A stretch of DNA of 64,000 nt, from NCBI GenBank assembly GCA_021234155.1, contig JAJEKV010000030.1, positions 8,724,390 to 8,788,389 of the forward strand. The letters run 5' to 3'. Below are positions 10,860-21,068 of the stretch, one piece after another. The notes under the pieces were generated by a model. It was given only the letters and a program-made list of their open reading frames with translations. It made no database searches and had not been told where the DNA came from. The position numbers were made by a program, and so were the translations under genes. Positions within the stretch are counted from its first letter, which is position 1. Every line of letters starts with the position of its first letter. This DNA comes from Isoetes taiwanensis (taxonomy: Eukaryota > Streptophyta > Lycopodiopsida > Isoetales > Isoetaceae).

Positions 10860-12450
10860 AATAAGGTATGCTCCTCAGAAATATGTTTATGACTATCGGG
10901 GACATAGAGACTGGCAAGATTATTCTCAGTGTAACATTGGTGTGCATCCCCTATCATATGTAACGATGGTGGCCCAGTGATGTATCTACCTCCAGGTTAT
11001 AACCTTTTCTCTCCTCCATATGCTCAGTTTGGTGGAGATGATTAATACTATATGCCTGGTGGATATCAATACCCCGTTCCGGTGCAAGGAATTGCCTCAG
11101 GTGTGCTCTATATGATGCCTGGAATTGTAGCAGGTGACTATGGTGCTGATGTTTGCCCTTTTATCAACAAGCTACAGTTTTCCCTCATTTTCCAGCAACA
11201 GGAGAACCTCTTTATGGGGAAGAGGTAGCATCCTTTTGTCAACCAATGTTGCAGTGTTTATCTCCACCTGTAATGATGGCTGCACCTGGGTATGTAGAGG
11301 ATGTTGGTCCTGTATGTTCTGTTCCACTTCTAATGACTTCAAGAACTTATTCTCCAATTGTTCATTACCCTAGTGGGTTCGCCCATTTGCCTGCCCAGAA
11401 CCTAACAATACCTCAGAAGAAGTTTGTATGATGCTGATAGAAAGGGTAATGGTTTTGCTTGGCTGGAGAAAATGCTTGGAAAGAAATCACCTCAGGTTCT
11501 TTCCCAGCCTATATCTCCTAGACCAGATGCCCCACTATATGTTCAAAAACAGGTGCAACGACTTTAACTGCAACTGAGAGTCCAACAAAATTTAGCGAAT
11601 CAAGGAGAGAGAAAGTGAATCTATTGGGGAGCAGAGTAAATGGCTACACTCAAGGATTTGAGTATAACAAGCCAAAACTGGGTTTGTTTTTCCCACCAAG
11701 CATGAATATGAACTTTGATGTCTTGAATGAACATGTTTGGGGGTCGACGTCCATTTAAAGTAGTCAGAGAGGTTTCCCAGGATGGCACATTGAAAGAAAG
11801 TGACAACCATTACAATAAGCTAGAGTTTGCAACCTCATATGAGGATGCAAGGTTTTTTGTAATTAAATCTTATAGTGAAGATGATGTGCATAAAAACATA
11901 AAATATGGCGTTTGGACTAGCACAACAAAAGGAAATAAAAGATTAGATGTAACATATCAGCAGGCACGGGGAAGGTCACTAGTAAACCAGGATTGCGCTA
12001 CCCATTATTTTCTTTTTCTCTGTGAATGGTAGCAGGCAGTTTTGTGGAGTGGCAGAAAAGACTGGACCTGTAGATTTTATTAAGAGCATGGGTTTCTGGC
12101 AGCATGATAAAAAGTAGAATGGTTGCTTCAATGTTAAGTCTCATATTGTCAAGCACATCCCCAATAGAGAATTTTGCCATATGGTGCTTGAGAATAATGG
12201 TAATGATCTTGTCACAAATAGTAGAGATACTCAAGAAGTAAAGTTTAAGCAAGGGATTGAAATGTTGAATATTTTCAAACAGTACTTACATAAGACTTCT
12301 TTGCTTGACGATTTTGAGCACTATAATAGCAGGCAAAAATCAATGGAAGAGAAGGGACACGTTGAAGATGGGTCACCAAACAATATTTTCCAGGTTCATA
12401 AAGCTCTGCAGAAGGAAAGTGGGAAGAATGAAATTGTGGTTGGTGCTTAG
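10860..12450 (+). pseudogene. YTH-domain m6A-reader (ECT-like) pseudogene
   Basis: The core reads ARFFVIKSYSEDDVHKNIKY, VWTSTTKGNKRLD (about 11848-11950), then FFFSVNGSRQFCGVAE, TGPVDF, and VLENNGNDLVTNSRDTQEVK to IEMLNIFKQYLHKTSLLDDF (12015-12320). This is the YTH fold of plant EVOLUTIONARILY CONSERVED C-TERMINAL REGION proteins, which bind N6-methyladenosine in mRNA. Upstream, the typical Tyr/Pro/Gln-rich low-complexity part is recognisable (YYMPGGYQYPVPVQGIASG, 11048-11105). It is broken: a frameshift near 12000, a TAG at the family's conserved DKW tryptophan (about 12115), Ser for the conserved Trp of the following VKWH block, and several upstream stops. Loss of cage tryptophans would abolish m6A binding even if it were read through. 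The functional parent is not in the window. Confidence 0.85.
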
Positions 12451-13221
12451 TCCTCGCTTTAGATTTTGGGTCTCTGATTTAGTGGATAAAGAGTGAATTA
12501 ATACCCAGGTTTTCTCGGGCTTGAAGATGAGAATGCAGACGGATTTGGAATTGATAGAATGTCGTAAGAACAAAAGGGAAGAGTTTGCTTCAAAGCCAAG
12601 TTTAAAAGATTTTGAATTCCAAAACAACAGTAGAGAGTGAAGATGATCCCATTGTTTTGACCTGTTTTTGGTACGCTAAAGTTTAGGGTTGAGACATGTG
12701 GAGATGTAAAGTTATATGCAGGTTGTTGCACTTGCCACAGTATACATGAGCCTTTGATCCTGCTCATCTTGTCCCGAAGGAACGCATTCGAAGCTATTTG
12801 AGTGATGAGGAGTTTGTTGTGACAATTAACGTAGTGAATGAGATCCTCCATATGTAAGTTCTTTGTTATTGTATTTGTGCTTTTCTATAATGCCTAAGTT
12901 CCATTCCTTTTATATACTCTGGCATGAATTATGAACATGTGAAGAAATGTGCTTATGGCTTCTCCATGAACAAAATCGCATGAAATACATTGTCAATGTT
13001 ATTGATAATTTGCTGGAAGATTGCAATGCAAGATGGTCTTTGGTCTTTGCTGTGACCAGGCGTAATGGCAGAAACAAAGTCTATCTTACGAGGTTGTACT
13101 ATTTATAACTGATTTCAATCTTCTTACTCACTTCAATGAACCACACTCTTGACAGGACAACAATTATCTTGCTTATTAGAGAAAGGCTATTGTAGACTTT
13201 TAACAATGGACATAAGTATTT
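12451..13221. other. gap with one exon-like remnant
   Basis: At 12750-12852 the plus strand reads FDPAHLVPKERIRSYLSDEE and continues to NEILH, followed by a consensus splice donor GTAAGTT at about 12854. It looks like an exon of an unrecognised gene, perhaps the tail of the YTH gene copy. Nothing else is visible. Confidence 0.35.
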
Positions 13222-13502
13222 GCAATTTTTTGAACCCCCTTGTGTTTGATCAGCTACAACTTTAAAAAAAGTCACTTATTTTCTTAAGACACAATGCCAC
13301 AACATTCTTCACCTCTCAACCTTTCAACTGAAGTAGATTTGATGGTCATGTGGTCGACAGGAGAGCTGTAAATCTTAAATGAACCATTCATGGGCACCCT
13401 ACCCCAGACAAATAGCAGAGCTAAAATAAAGATAACAAAGCCAGAGACTTTATATATAGGCCACGAACTGTAGCAGCAACCACAAATCCAAACAGGAACT
13501 TA

Positions 13503-15680
13503 CTATATATTTCTTCGAGTGGCAAAGGCAAGCAAAGGTTTTGCCATAGGCATTGTGAGCCCAAAATTCTCTGTCAGGTCGACTTCCTCTGCAGAATTCC
13601 AGTTGAAGGAATGGATCAAACGGGCCAAAATGATATGCACCATGGCAAGCCCAAGAGGCAAACCGGGGCAGATTCTTCGGCCAGCTCCAAACGGAATAAG
13701 CTCAAAATCGTTGCCCTTCAAGTCTATGCTGCTGTGAATGAATCTGTGGGGATCGAAGGCCTCTGGGTTTTTCCAAACGGTGGAATCCCTGCCCATCTGC
13801 CAAGCATTCACGATCAAACGGGTGCCCTTTGGAATGTCGTAACCTGCTACCTTACACTCATCGATCGATTCGTGAGGCACCAGAAGAGGAGCCGCTGGGT
13901 GAAGCCTGAACGTTTCCTTCACAACTGCCTGCAAAAAGGGCAGCTTCGGAATGTCCTCTTCTTCCACCACCCCTTCAAATCCGACCACTTCATCCAATTC
14001 TGTCTGTGCCCTTTGCATTATCCCTGGCGATCGAATCAGCTCTGCCACTGCCCATTCTACTGTTACAGACGATGTGTCGGTCCCTGCCATTATCATGTCC
14101 TGTCATGGCATATAAACTTCTCTCATTAAATTACATATAGAGTTAGTCTAAATTCTTGCAGAAAATGCACAGAATCTTGTTGTAAGCAGTGTAAGCCGAG
14201 TTCCTAGAAACACTAGCATCCTACCTATTGAAATCAAGAATTTCCGATAGAGAAAAAAAATTCCAGGAAGTTTCCGGTCAAAATCCATGGGTTTCTTTAT
14301 ATTTTTCCAGATGAAATCTAAATTTTCATAGGCCCCTTCCGCCTAGCATAAATTATATAAGAAATATACTTGTTGGATTTTTAGAGTTTGCCCCATACTG
14401 GTTCTAAGTAAGAAGTAATACAGCAACATGCCAATATCATGTCCTGTCATGGCATAAGTTATAAACTTCTTAGTCAGATTAGAGTTAAATTTAGTCTTAT
14501 GATGTCCTGTCATGGCATATAAACTTCTTAGTTAAATTACAGTTAGATTTGTTAGTCTAAATTCTTGCAGAAAATGCACAGAATCTTGTTCCAAGAACTA
14601 ATACAGCATCATGCCAATATCATGTCCTGTCATGGCATAACCTATAAACTTCTTAGCCAGATTAAAGTTAGATATAGTCTAAATATAGTCTAATAGTTGT
14701 GAACTTCTTAGTTAGACTAGAGTTAGATTTAGTCTAAATTCTTGCAGAAAATGCACAGAATCTGGTTCTGAGAACTAGATATAGCTAACCAGAATAACCG
14801 CCTTGATTGCCTCGCGCTCTAGCTTCCCTCCTTCCATCTGCAGCAACACACTTACCAGATGATCTGAATCTGATCCATCCTGTCTGCCCAGCTTAATCTT
14901 TCCGATTTCTTCCTCCAGGATTTCATCCAGAAATGCATCCAGTTGCAGATGTACAGCTTCCATTCTTCGCTTGTATCCTTGCAGATCAAACCTTGATAAG
15001 AACGGCAAAAAGTCTCCTATGTTGAACACGCCTCCTAGGAAAAATGCTTCGCGAACCATTCGCCTGAACTGCTGCGCACCTTTGGCGCTGTCTTCTCCGA
15101 AGAATTTTCGGCCCAGTGCCATTCTGGTGATCACGTTAGTGGCAAGGCTGGAAAGCTTGGAGTTCAAATCCACAGCTCTATTTGCAAGGCTATCTTCCAT
15201 AATGGATTTCAGAATGCAGGAAATTTCCTCAACTCTGATACGCTTGGATCCCTGCAGCTTTCTGGGGGTGAAGAGCTCCTGGATGCAAATTTTTCTGAGA
15301 AGTTTCCAGTGCTCGCCATATGGGGCAAAGGCGATATCCCGATTATTATAGGCGATGATTTTGGATACATCAAGCTGGGGTCTAGAAGCAAAAACGGATT
15401 GGTGGGTTTTGAGAAATTCCTGAGCCATTTGGGCGTTCGAAACGACGACGCAATTGACAGAGCCAAGGCGAAGGAAGAAGAGGGGGCCATAGCGGATCGA
15501 AAGGGCGCCCAGATCACGATGAGGCAGATTGGAGAGGAGATGCAGATGGCCTATAACTGGAAGCCAGGGAGGAGATGGAGGCAGGCGTCTCTTTTGCCTT
15601 TGCTTAGTAACAGCGGCATAAGAAAGGACCAAACAGAGGATCGCCCAAATGCATAACCAAGTCTCGGTCGTCAAATCCAT
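13503..15680 (-). CDS. cytochrome P450, A-type (CYP71 clan), copy 1
   Basis: Exon 1 is 15680-14790 and exon 2 is 14099-13503, giving 495 residues. The splice is phase 0: CTG|GTTAGC donor and GTCATGACAG-like acceptor (read on the minus strand). The protein has an N-terminal membrane anchor (about residues 8-24), the hinge RRLPPSPPWLPVIGHLHLL, a C-helix WKLLRK, the I-helix AGTDTSS, the KETFR ExxR motif, FDPHRF in the PERF position and the haem loop FGAGRRICPG. All residues needed for a working microsomal monooxygenase are present. The CYP71 clan hydroxylates phenylpropanoids, flavonoids, terpenoids and others; the substrate cannot be read. Compared with copy 2 it has six extra residues before the acidic SDSD segment and scattered substitutions. 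A TATA box lies about 45 bp upstream of the ATG. Confidence 0.93.
14100..14789 (-). repeat. P450 copy 1 intron, expanded by internal tandem repeats
   Basis: The 690-bp intron contains several diverged copies of a roughly 100-170-bp unit built from ATGTCCTGTCATGGCAT, AAACTTCTTAGTTA, AGTCTAAATTCTTGCAG and AAAATGCACAGAATCTTG. The same words occur fewer times in the 277-bp intron of copy 2, so the intron grew by tandem duplication after or around the gene duplication. Confidence 0.85.
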
Positions 15681-15720
15681 CGTCGAATTGCACAGGTTTT
15701 AAAAAAATTGCGCCCTGCGT

Positions 15721-15731
15721 TCATATATACC
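15721..15731 (-). promoter_or_regulatory. TATA box of P450 copy 1
   Basis: On the minus strand GGTATATATGAACGCAGGGCGC precisely parallels the copy 2 promoter, GGATATATAAACGCAGGGCGC. In both the TATA element lies about 45 bp upstream of the start codon, which supports these starts. Confidence 0.65.
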
Positions 15732-15943
15732 AGATCATGCCAAGTCACAACCTGTCGATCCTGCACATGGCCCCGCGTTCTTATTGACAAGCTAATTTTA
15801 GCTAAAGAGCATGTAGGGCATCCACTTGGCAGGCCATGTCTTACCCCATCAGGTCAATGGAGACAATAAATTGGATTCAATGGTAACCAAATCGACAAGA
15901 GCAAATACACGCACACACGCATTTAGCTGCTAATCCATGCATT

Positions 15944-17200
15944 ATCATTTGGGGTGTCTCACAATTTTTTGTGACCATTAGATCATGTAATATCGCGCAG
16001 AGGATTCCCTGTGCATCCATATGATCCGTCCCCTTAAAGTCAAGATGGGTTCAAACAGCCCCATCTTGACCCGATTTGTAAGGGGGATTTAACAAGCTCC
16101 AGTCCAATGGTTACCTTCTCCCAGCAAGCATACAGCAGCACATGGATACAACACAACAGCACAGGAGTACAACACACAGCACGACAAATGCAGCAAGTTA
16201 CGAATTGTCCCTGAATATATTTGCATCGTCCAGTGTGCTATTCAGATAGGCTCTTGGACATAACAGAAGGGAAGAATTGATGCCCGAGCAATTGATCGAA
16301 GCACAATGGGCAAAACAACTTGAGTAATGGGCAAGAAACCCTGGTAGAGCTCAGAATCCCAGGATGTTTCTCTTAAATCGAATCCAAATTAACAAGATTT
16401 TGAGGGTACTTTCCAATGGAAACTCTAATCTGAAATACAGTCCTCTATCAAATATGAACAACAAAAATTATAGGCGAAAGCCTTGGAGATGACTGTAATT
16501 TGCCCCCAAAACAGACGCCTGTTCCAGCAATCCAGCAAAGCGAAGCAATTTTACGCCATATTTTGGCTTCTAAAACTAAAAACACTCCTTAAGATCAAAG
16601 CGAGAGGCAGACCGCTTAAAGCCGTCCGGTGTTCCTACCATCCAAGATTTATAAGGAAATTAATAGAAAACAAGGTTGCATTTGAAACGGGAGTTCCCTC
16701 AAAAAAACATGGCATGGTCCCAGAAATGAACTTTTTGGCCGAGTTAAAGGATTTTGCGAGGTTAAATTTTTTTTTTTTTGCTTTTTAGCTTCTCAGCAAG
16801 TGTACAATTTCGTTTTATGTAATATCATAGCTAGAAAGAGCGAAATTTACAGCTGACTATGCAATCCATGAAATGAAGACCTTAGAAACATCTTAGTTTA
16901 AAAGAATTAATGGCAGTACCTTTAATAGGAATTTTGAATACATCAATTTTGAAGGCAAAGTTAATGTTAACACTAGAATTCGTCCACCAACAAGTGTAAC
17001 ATCAAGACAATTGTATTCTTAATTCTTTCCTGGTCTATCACCTATTAGCAGAAAAGAGCGAAATTTACAGTGACTGTGTAGTGTAGACAAGCAAGACCAA
17101 AAAAATACCAAAATTGATAGGAATAAATATTATTAATAATGAATTAATATTTCAATATCTGTTTTAGAAGATACCAATCTAAAAAATATTTCACACAAGG
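15944..17200. other. intergenic, nothing recognised
   Basis: AT-rich sequence with a short CA-rich run near 16130-16190 (AGCACA, ACAACA words). A 101-codon frame at 16483-16788 has no recognisable motif and is probably chance. Confidence 0.4.
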
Positions 17201-17401
17201 AGTCAAAGATCAATATCATAGTCCTCCTCATGGTGTGTGCTTGTATAGTTGCAGTGTTCTCCTGAACAGTCTTCTCTTGCTGAGGTGATTTAACTTGTTC
17301 CTTGGTAGTGTTGTCTTTAGTTTCCACTACTAGAGCCACTTCCTTCAGCTCTGCAAAAGTGACCTCATCCTCTGTGGAGCTAGTAAAAGGGGGCTGTATT
17401 T

Positions 17402-17595
17402 ATGATGATGTCATTTTGGCAAAATCAGATGAGGATTTGGCACCTAGCTCTTTTCTCGTCTGGTAAGCTAGGTAGTGCAGCCAATCTCATCTTAATAAAG
17501 TTCACGACCTCCTTGTCTATATCCACTGCTACACAGTTTCGGCCTTTTTTAAGTGCGCAGGCGATGGTAGTACCAGAGCCCGAGAAAGCATGCTA
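17402..17595 (-). pseudogene. DNA methyltransferase C-terminal SAM-binding exon
   Basis: FSGSGTTIACALKKGRNC, then VAVDIDKEVVNFIKMRL, is the FxGxGTT motif I block of beta-class N6-adenine/N4-cytosine methylases (Pfam N6_N4_Mtase), which in this class lies at the C-terminus. A consensus acceptor CTCTAG precedes it (17596-17601). Only about 50 bases separate it from the donor-like AAGTAAGC of the preceding exon (about 17637), too few for the catalytic DPPY part and its introns. I infer a deletion that removed the catalytic exon. Confidence 0.7.
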
Positions 17596-17872
17596 GAGTT
17601 AAAAAAATTCAAAAGTATCAAGCACAAGATATGAACGCTTACTTGTGCACTTCCTTGGACATCTCTTCCAAGGTAAACTCCTTGTCTACCACTTTCTGGA
17701 GTAACCTTTCTAGTATGGTGGTGTCTGTGAAGCCCTGCAGCTCCCTCCAAACTGTAATAGTCATTTCTTTTTTTGGCACGTCTGTTCCCTTTTTCTTTTC
17801 TGATGCTTTACCCTTGCTTTTTAATTCTCCCCTTTTAAAAGCAGTAAAGATTTCGTTTTGCAAGTCCCAAAT

Positions 17873-18067
17873 CTACAGCACAACAACTTATTGTCAGCTC
17901 AAGGTATTCCGGAATACAAAGTATAAAGCTACCAAGGAGATAAACGTTTAATATTTAGTTACTATAACATAAACCAAAGGCCTATTCCGGAATACACTTT
18001 GGCCTGACACTGAAGGCCAAAGTGTATTCTAAGAGCAAGGGCTATTCCAGAATACAGATGTGCTTAC
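17873..18067 (-). other. phase-0 intron carrying palindromes
   Basis: The donor GGCAGG|GTAAGC and acceptor GCTGTAG|ATTTGGG join DGR to IWDLQNE in frame. Four relatives of the TATTCCGGAATA palindrome lie inside: 17904-17917, 17983-18004, 18015-18029 (one arm only) and 18043-18054 (one mismatch). The 17983 and 18015 copies face each other as an inverted pair. Confidence 0.65.
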
Positions 18068-18302
18068 CCTGCCATCCCTGAAGGCCAGTTGAAACCAATT
18101 ATCGTGGCTGATTAGGGAGTGCCTCTTATTTGCTTCATCATATTTAAGGCAGCACTCTATTGCGCACGCCTCCTTTAGCTCCAAAGATGGCCCTGGTTTC
18201 TTGAGGTCTTCACCATATTTTTCTTTGAAAATTAAATACTCTCTGTGCATAAATCTGATTTTATCGACAAAACTCATCTAGAGTTTGTACTCGTTATCAG
18301 CG

Positions 18303-18625
18303 TTATTGTGTATTGGCCACTATCTTAGCCTCTTCGTCAGTCAGGCCGCAATACACTGCACAGAGAACGAAGAGGTATCTGGGATTCTGTTTCTCTTTGA
18401 ACAGTTGCCCGCGCGCCTTGAAGCTGTGGTTTCCCCCCAGCACGTAGTGTGTGTACTGATCAGCACACTCTCTGTCATAAGCTGCTGGGTCCATGCACTG
18501 GCTCCTGTCAACAAGCACAACTATTGGAGCAACATGTGCATTTGGATTGCTCCTTATCCGGTCCTTCAAGTTTCTAACGTGGTCAGCGTATATTTTTCTC
18601 ACTTGAAGTGGCCTCCTGTCTCGTC
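18303..18625 (-). pseudogene. ParB/sulfiredoxin-like domain within the fusion gene
   Basis: The sequence RPLQVRKIYADHVRNLKDRI, then APIVVLVD, then YVLGGNHSFKARGQLF follows the ParB N-terminal pattern: a position-specific start, a helix of the NL.dsI type, P-[IV]-V-V, and a G-x-[HR]-x-x-x-A turn that contacts nucleotide in ParB/Srx folds. The turn here is GGNHSFKA rather than the GERR of chromosomal ParB. Reading RPLQV in phase with the domain needs a one-base shift relative to the upstream frame, which ends in GGHFK. The family call rests on motif spacing only. Confidence 0.5.
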
Positions 18626-19487
18626 CTTAGGTGGCAGCTTCATGCAGGCGACCGGAAGGTAAATGACTCCTTGGACGTATTTATGTTTGTTTATTTCTTC
18701 CATATGCTCTGCCGTTTTGTCAATCTTTTTTTCTTTAATTGCAACCCCTGGGGTCTTGTCCTTCCCCTTTGTCTTTTTGTTAGTTTCCTGGGGTGCATCT
18801 TCAATTGCAAGTGGCACGATCTTTCTTTTTTTGGGCTCCTTAGCAGCCACAATCTGTCTTTGCTTCTTTGGTGGTGGTGGTGGTGGTGCTTCAGGTTCCA
18901 ACTCAACTGAATCAGCCTCGTCGTCCTTACCACCAGATTGGCTACTGCTTTCACCTCCCCCTTCTTCTTCTTCAGAAGCACTGTAGTCCAGTGCTTCACT
19001 TCTGCTGCTCGAGACACTCTTAAGAATTGTGGACAGTGCCAGCTTATTTATGTAGTGAGCGATGTACTTGTAAAGTCGTTGAGGCTGCACGTTGACCAAC
19101 TTAAAATACGCTTCATTGAGAACGATGTAGCCTTGTGACGTCTTGAAGGACAGTCTTGCCTGTTGCTTGATCTGCCCAGCAACAGACTCCACGTGCTGTA
19201 TTGATCCCATGCACTCAAACTCAGAGTCATCGTATCGTTTCTGTCCCGTGCTGCGACAAACATACAAGAAAGTGACATTGCTATACTTTCCTGCGAAACC
19301 TCTAGTGACAAACCACTGTGTCTGAAAATTCTCGTAGACTTGTGGCCCAGAAGTCTCCTGATCTTTTTCAGACGTGTGTTTCCTGCTAGAGATCTTGATG
19401 GTTCTTTTTGTCTTAGAAACACCTTGTTCTTGCCTGCAGCATCACAGTGGCTAACTGCTTTAGTACTAGCAACATAATAGAAAAATG

Positions 19488-19768
19488 TATTCCGGAATAA
19501 CTTTGTCTAAATTCTACTGCTAAAGCGCTAAAAAAAGGCTAAATGTGCACTAAATTTAAGTTTTTTGTAGCAAAATTAAAGCAAGCTGAAGGTCAAAGTG
19601 TATTCGGAATACACTTTGGCTTTAGCGGTTTAGGCGAAAGTGTATTCCGGAATACACTTTGGCCTACTTGGCCGAGGCCAAAGTGTATTAGGAATACACT
19701 TTTCGCTTTAACCTCAATAAGCCAAAGTGTATTCCGGAATACACTTTGGCCAAAGTGTATTCCGGAAT
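19488..19768. repeat. array of 30-bp perfect palindromes, part 1
   Basis: The unit is a palindrome with half-site GCCAAAGTGTATTCC. The perfect 30-mer is at 19721-19750. Close relatives: 19488-19499 (core only), 19594-19618 (one base short at the centre), 19637-19662, 19677-19704 (altered centre) and the left half 19749-19768, whose right half continues at 20319 behind a foldback element. They lie just 5' of the ParB-like/methyltransferase gene, which reads away from them. Confidence 0.93.
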
Positions 19769-20318
19769 CATTAGGATTTTTTTGAGATTAAAAAAGGGCC
19801 TTCAAAACATGCCAACTAAGCCAAATGAAGATAAATGAACCACCAATCAGAAATCAGAGCCTGACGGGTCCAGTCAGCAAAACTGTTATAACTAACTTAC
19901 TGGATCACATTTTCTAGCATAATTGTTGATAGAAAAGTCCAAATGAGCTCTCGTTTAGTGCAATAGATAGATCTCGTTGAGATCTTTCCAACTTTAGGTG
20001 TTTTGCACATATTTTAACCATTTATGATTGTCAAAACTCTAAAAAATATAGTTTTTAGCATTTTTTACTATACTACGGAGCCAAAAGATATGCAAACCAT
20101 CCAAGATTGGAAAGATCTCAATGAGATCTATCTATTGCACCAAACAAGAGCTCATTTGGACTTTTTTATCAACACTTATGCTAGAAAATGTGATCCAGTG
20201 GATTAGCTATAACTGTTTTGTTGACTGGATTACTAGTTCTGTTTTCTGATTGGTAGTTCATATAGCTTAGTCAGGATTTCTTAGAAGGCCCTTTTATGAT
20301 CTCAAAAAATCCCTAATG
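19769..20318. mobile_element. 550-bp foldback MITE, copy 1
   Basis: It begins CATTAGGATTTTTTTGAGAT and ends ATCTCAAAAAATCCCTAATG, and the two halves pair imperfectly over nearly the whole length (for example AGATCTCGTTGAGATC near the middle, GGTCCAGTCAGCAAAACTG against its complement). It has no coding capacity. It splits a palindrome: joining the flanks (GGAAT and ACACTTTGG) restores the palindrome without any duplicated base, so no target duplication is detectable. A second copy lies at 44553-45099 in reverse orientation. Confidence 0.9.
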
Positions 20319-20365
20319 ACACTTTGGGTTACAGGGCCAGGCGAAAGTGTATTCCGGAATACACT
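20319..20365. repeat. palindrome array, part 2
   Basis: The right half ACACTTTGGG of the palindrome split by the MITE is followed by another copy at 20346-20365 (AGTGTATTCC plus its reverse complement). Confidence 0.9.
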
Positions 20366-20786
20366 GTTCTGTCCTCTCACGAGGCGATTTTGCCTCGTAC
20401 TATTCAGTGGCATGATAACTTGATGTCTGTTGATGATGATCTTGATGTTGCAGAACATGTTGATTGTGATGAGGCCACTAAACGCCTTAAGGTAGCACAA
20501 GGAGTATGATTATGTACTGTGTAAGGGTGGTTTTGCTTAGTGGACTATTTCGTCCTCTAGGTTTTGAGTACCATGTCACAGGTCCCTTGTATGTATCTTG
20601 ATGTTCCGTGATAATAGATTGTCGTCCTTCAAAAGTAAATTAGAATCTAAATAAGCAAAACATTACCATGGCATTCTTCACATAATGATGACTTTGCATT
20701 GATAGTAATTCAACCAAGTACTTATGAAACAAATGTAGTAAGAGGAAATCATGCTTGACTATTATAAGCAGGTCAAGGAAACTTTT

Positions 20787-20880
20787 CATTCAATCACCCG
20801 TTTGTGATGTCAGATAACTGTTATCTTCCAAGTGCTTCATTCAATCACCCGTTTGTGATGTCAGATAACTGTTATCTTCA
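20787..20880 (+). repeat. 47-50-bp tandem duplication
   Basis: CATTCAATCACCCGTTTGTG and the following GATGTCAGATAACTGTTATC occur twice back to back (starting near 20788 and 20837), almost without differences. Confidence 0.9.
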
Positions 20881-21068
20881 GAATTTCATTCATGGATTAA
20901 GCAATGAGCCACAGCCAAACCAGTTCTTAAGAGTTCAAATGATTTTTCTAAACAAAAGAATGAAGCATAAGCATAAGGGAAAAGAACATACCTCGGAGGC
21001 TTTTTCTTGCTGTTATGTCGCTCCCTATGGCTTCAGATAGATTGAAGAAGAGATGGCTCTCAGAACAA

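Larger units (their letters stand above)
13222..15943 (-). repeat. inverted duplication, copy 1 (P450 unit)
   Basis: This segment matches 32899-35170 in reverse complement. The match covers the P450 gene, about 260 bp of its 5' flank and about 280 bp of its 3' flank. It ends at the CAATTTTTTGAACCCC boundary on one side and at the CATTTAGCTGCTAATCC / TGCATTA boundary on the other. Copy 1 is about 450 bp longer, mainly from repeats in the intron. Confidence 0.93.
17210..19440 (-). pseudogene. ParB-like / N6_N4 DNA methyltransferase fusion gene, broken
   Basis: Read on the minus strand, in order. (1) About 19400-18603: an unrecognised domain (VYENFQTQWFVTRGFAGKY ... LSFKTSQGYIVLNEAYFKLV), then a low-complexity linker with acidic/serine, poly-Pro and Lys-rich tracts that could hold a nuclear localisation signal. 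(2) 18620-18303: a ParB/Srx-like domain. (3) 18277-18068 and, across a 195-bp intron (17873-18067), 17872-17639: a helical region. (4) 17595-17402: the DNA methyltransferase SAM motif FSGSGTTIACALKKGRNC followed by VAVDID. (5) An acidic tail to about 17210. Joining a ParB-like domain to an N6/N4 methylase is known from phages and bacterial mobile elements. Lesions: a frameshift at about 18610, a frameshift and TAG at 18262-18310, and no visible DPPY catalytic motif. The gene is not expected to act now. The first domain's role is unknown. Confidence 0.6.

Noticed and set aside
13611-14129. Long frame on the plus strand across P450 exon 2, and its equivalent at 34195-34782
   Set aside because: Antisense shadow of the P450 exon; the sense strand has all catalytic motifs.
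16483-16788. 101-codon plus-strand frame
   Set aside because: No motif, no splice sites, ends in a poly-T-derived Phe run. Probably chance in AT-rich DNA.
17210-20365. Bacterial contamination as the source of the ParB-like/methyltransferase gene
   Set aside because: It has a spliceosomal intron with consensus borders, AT-rich plant-like flanks, and shares a MITE family with the gypsy element 25 kb away.
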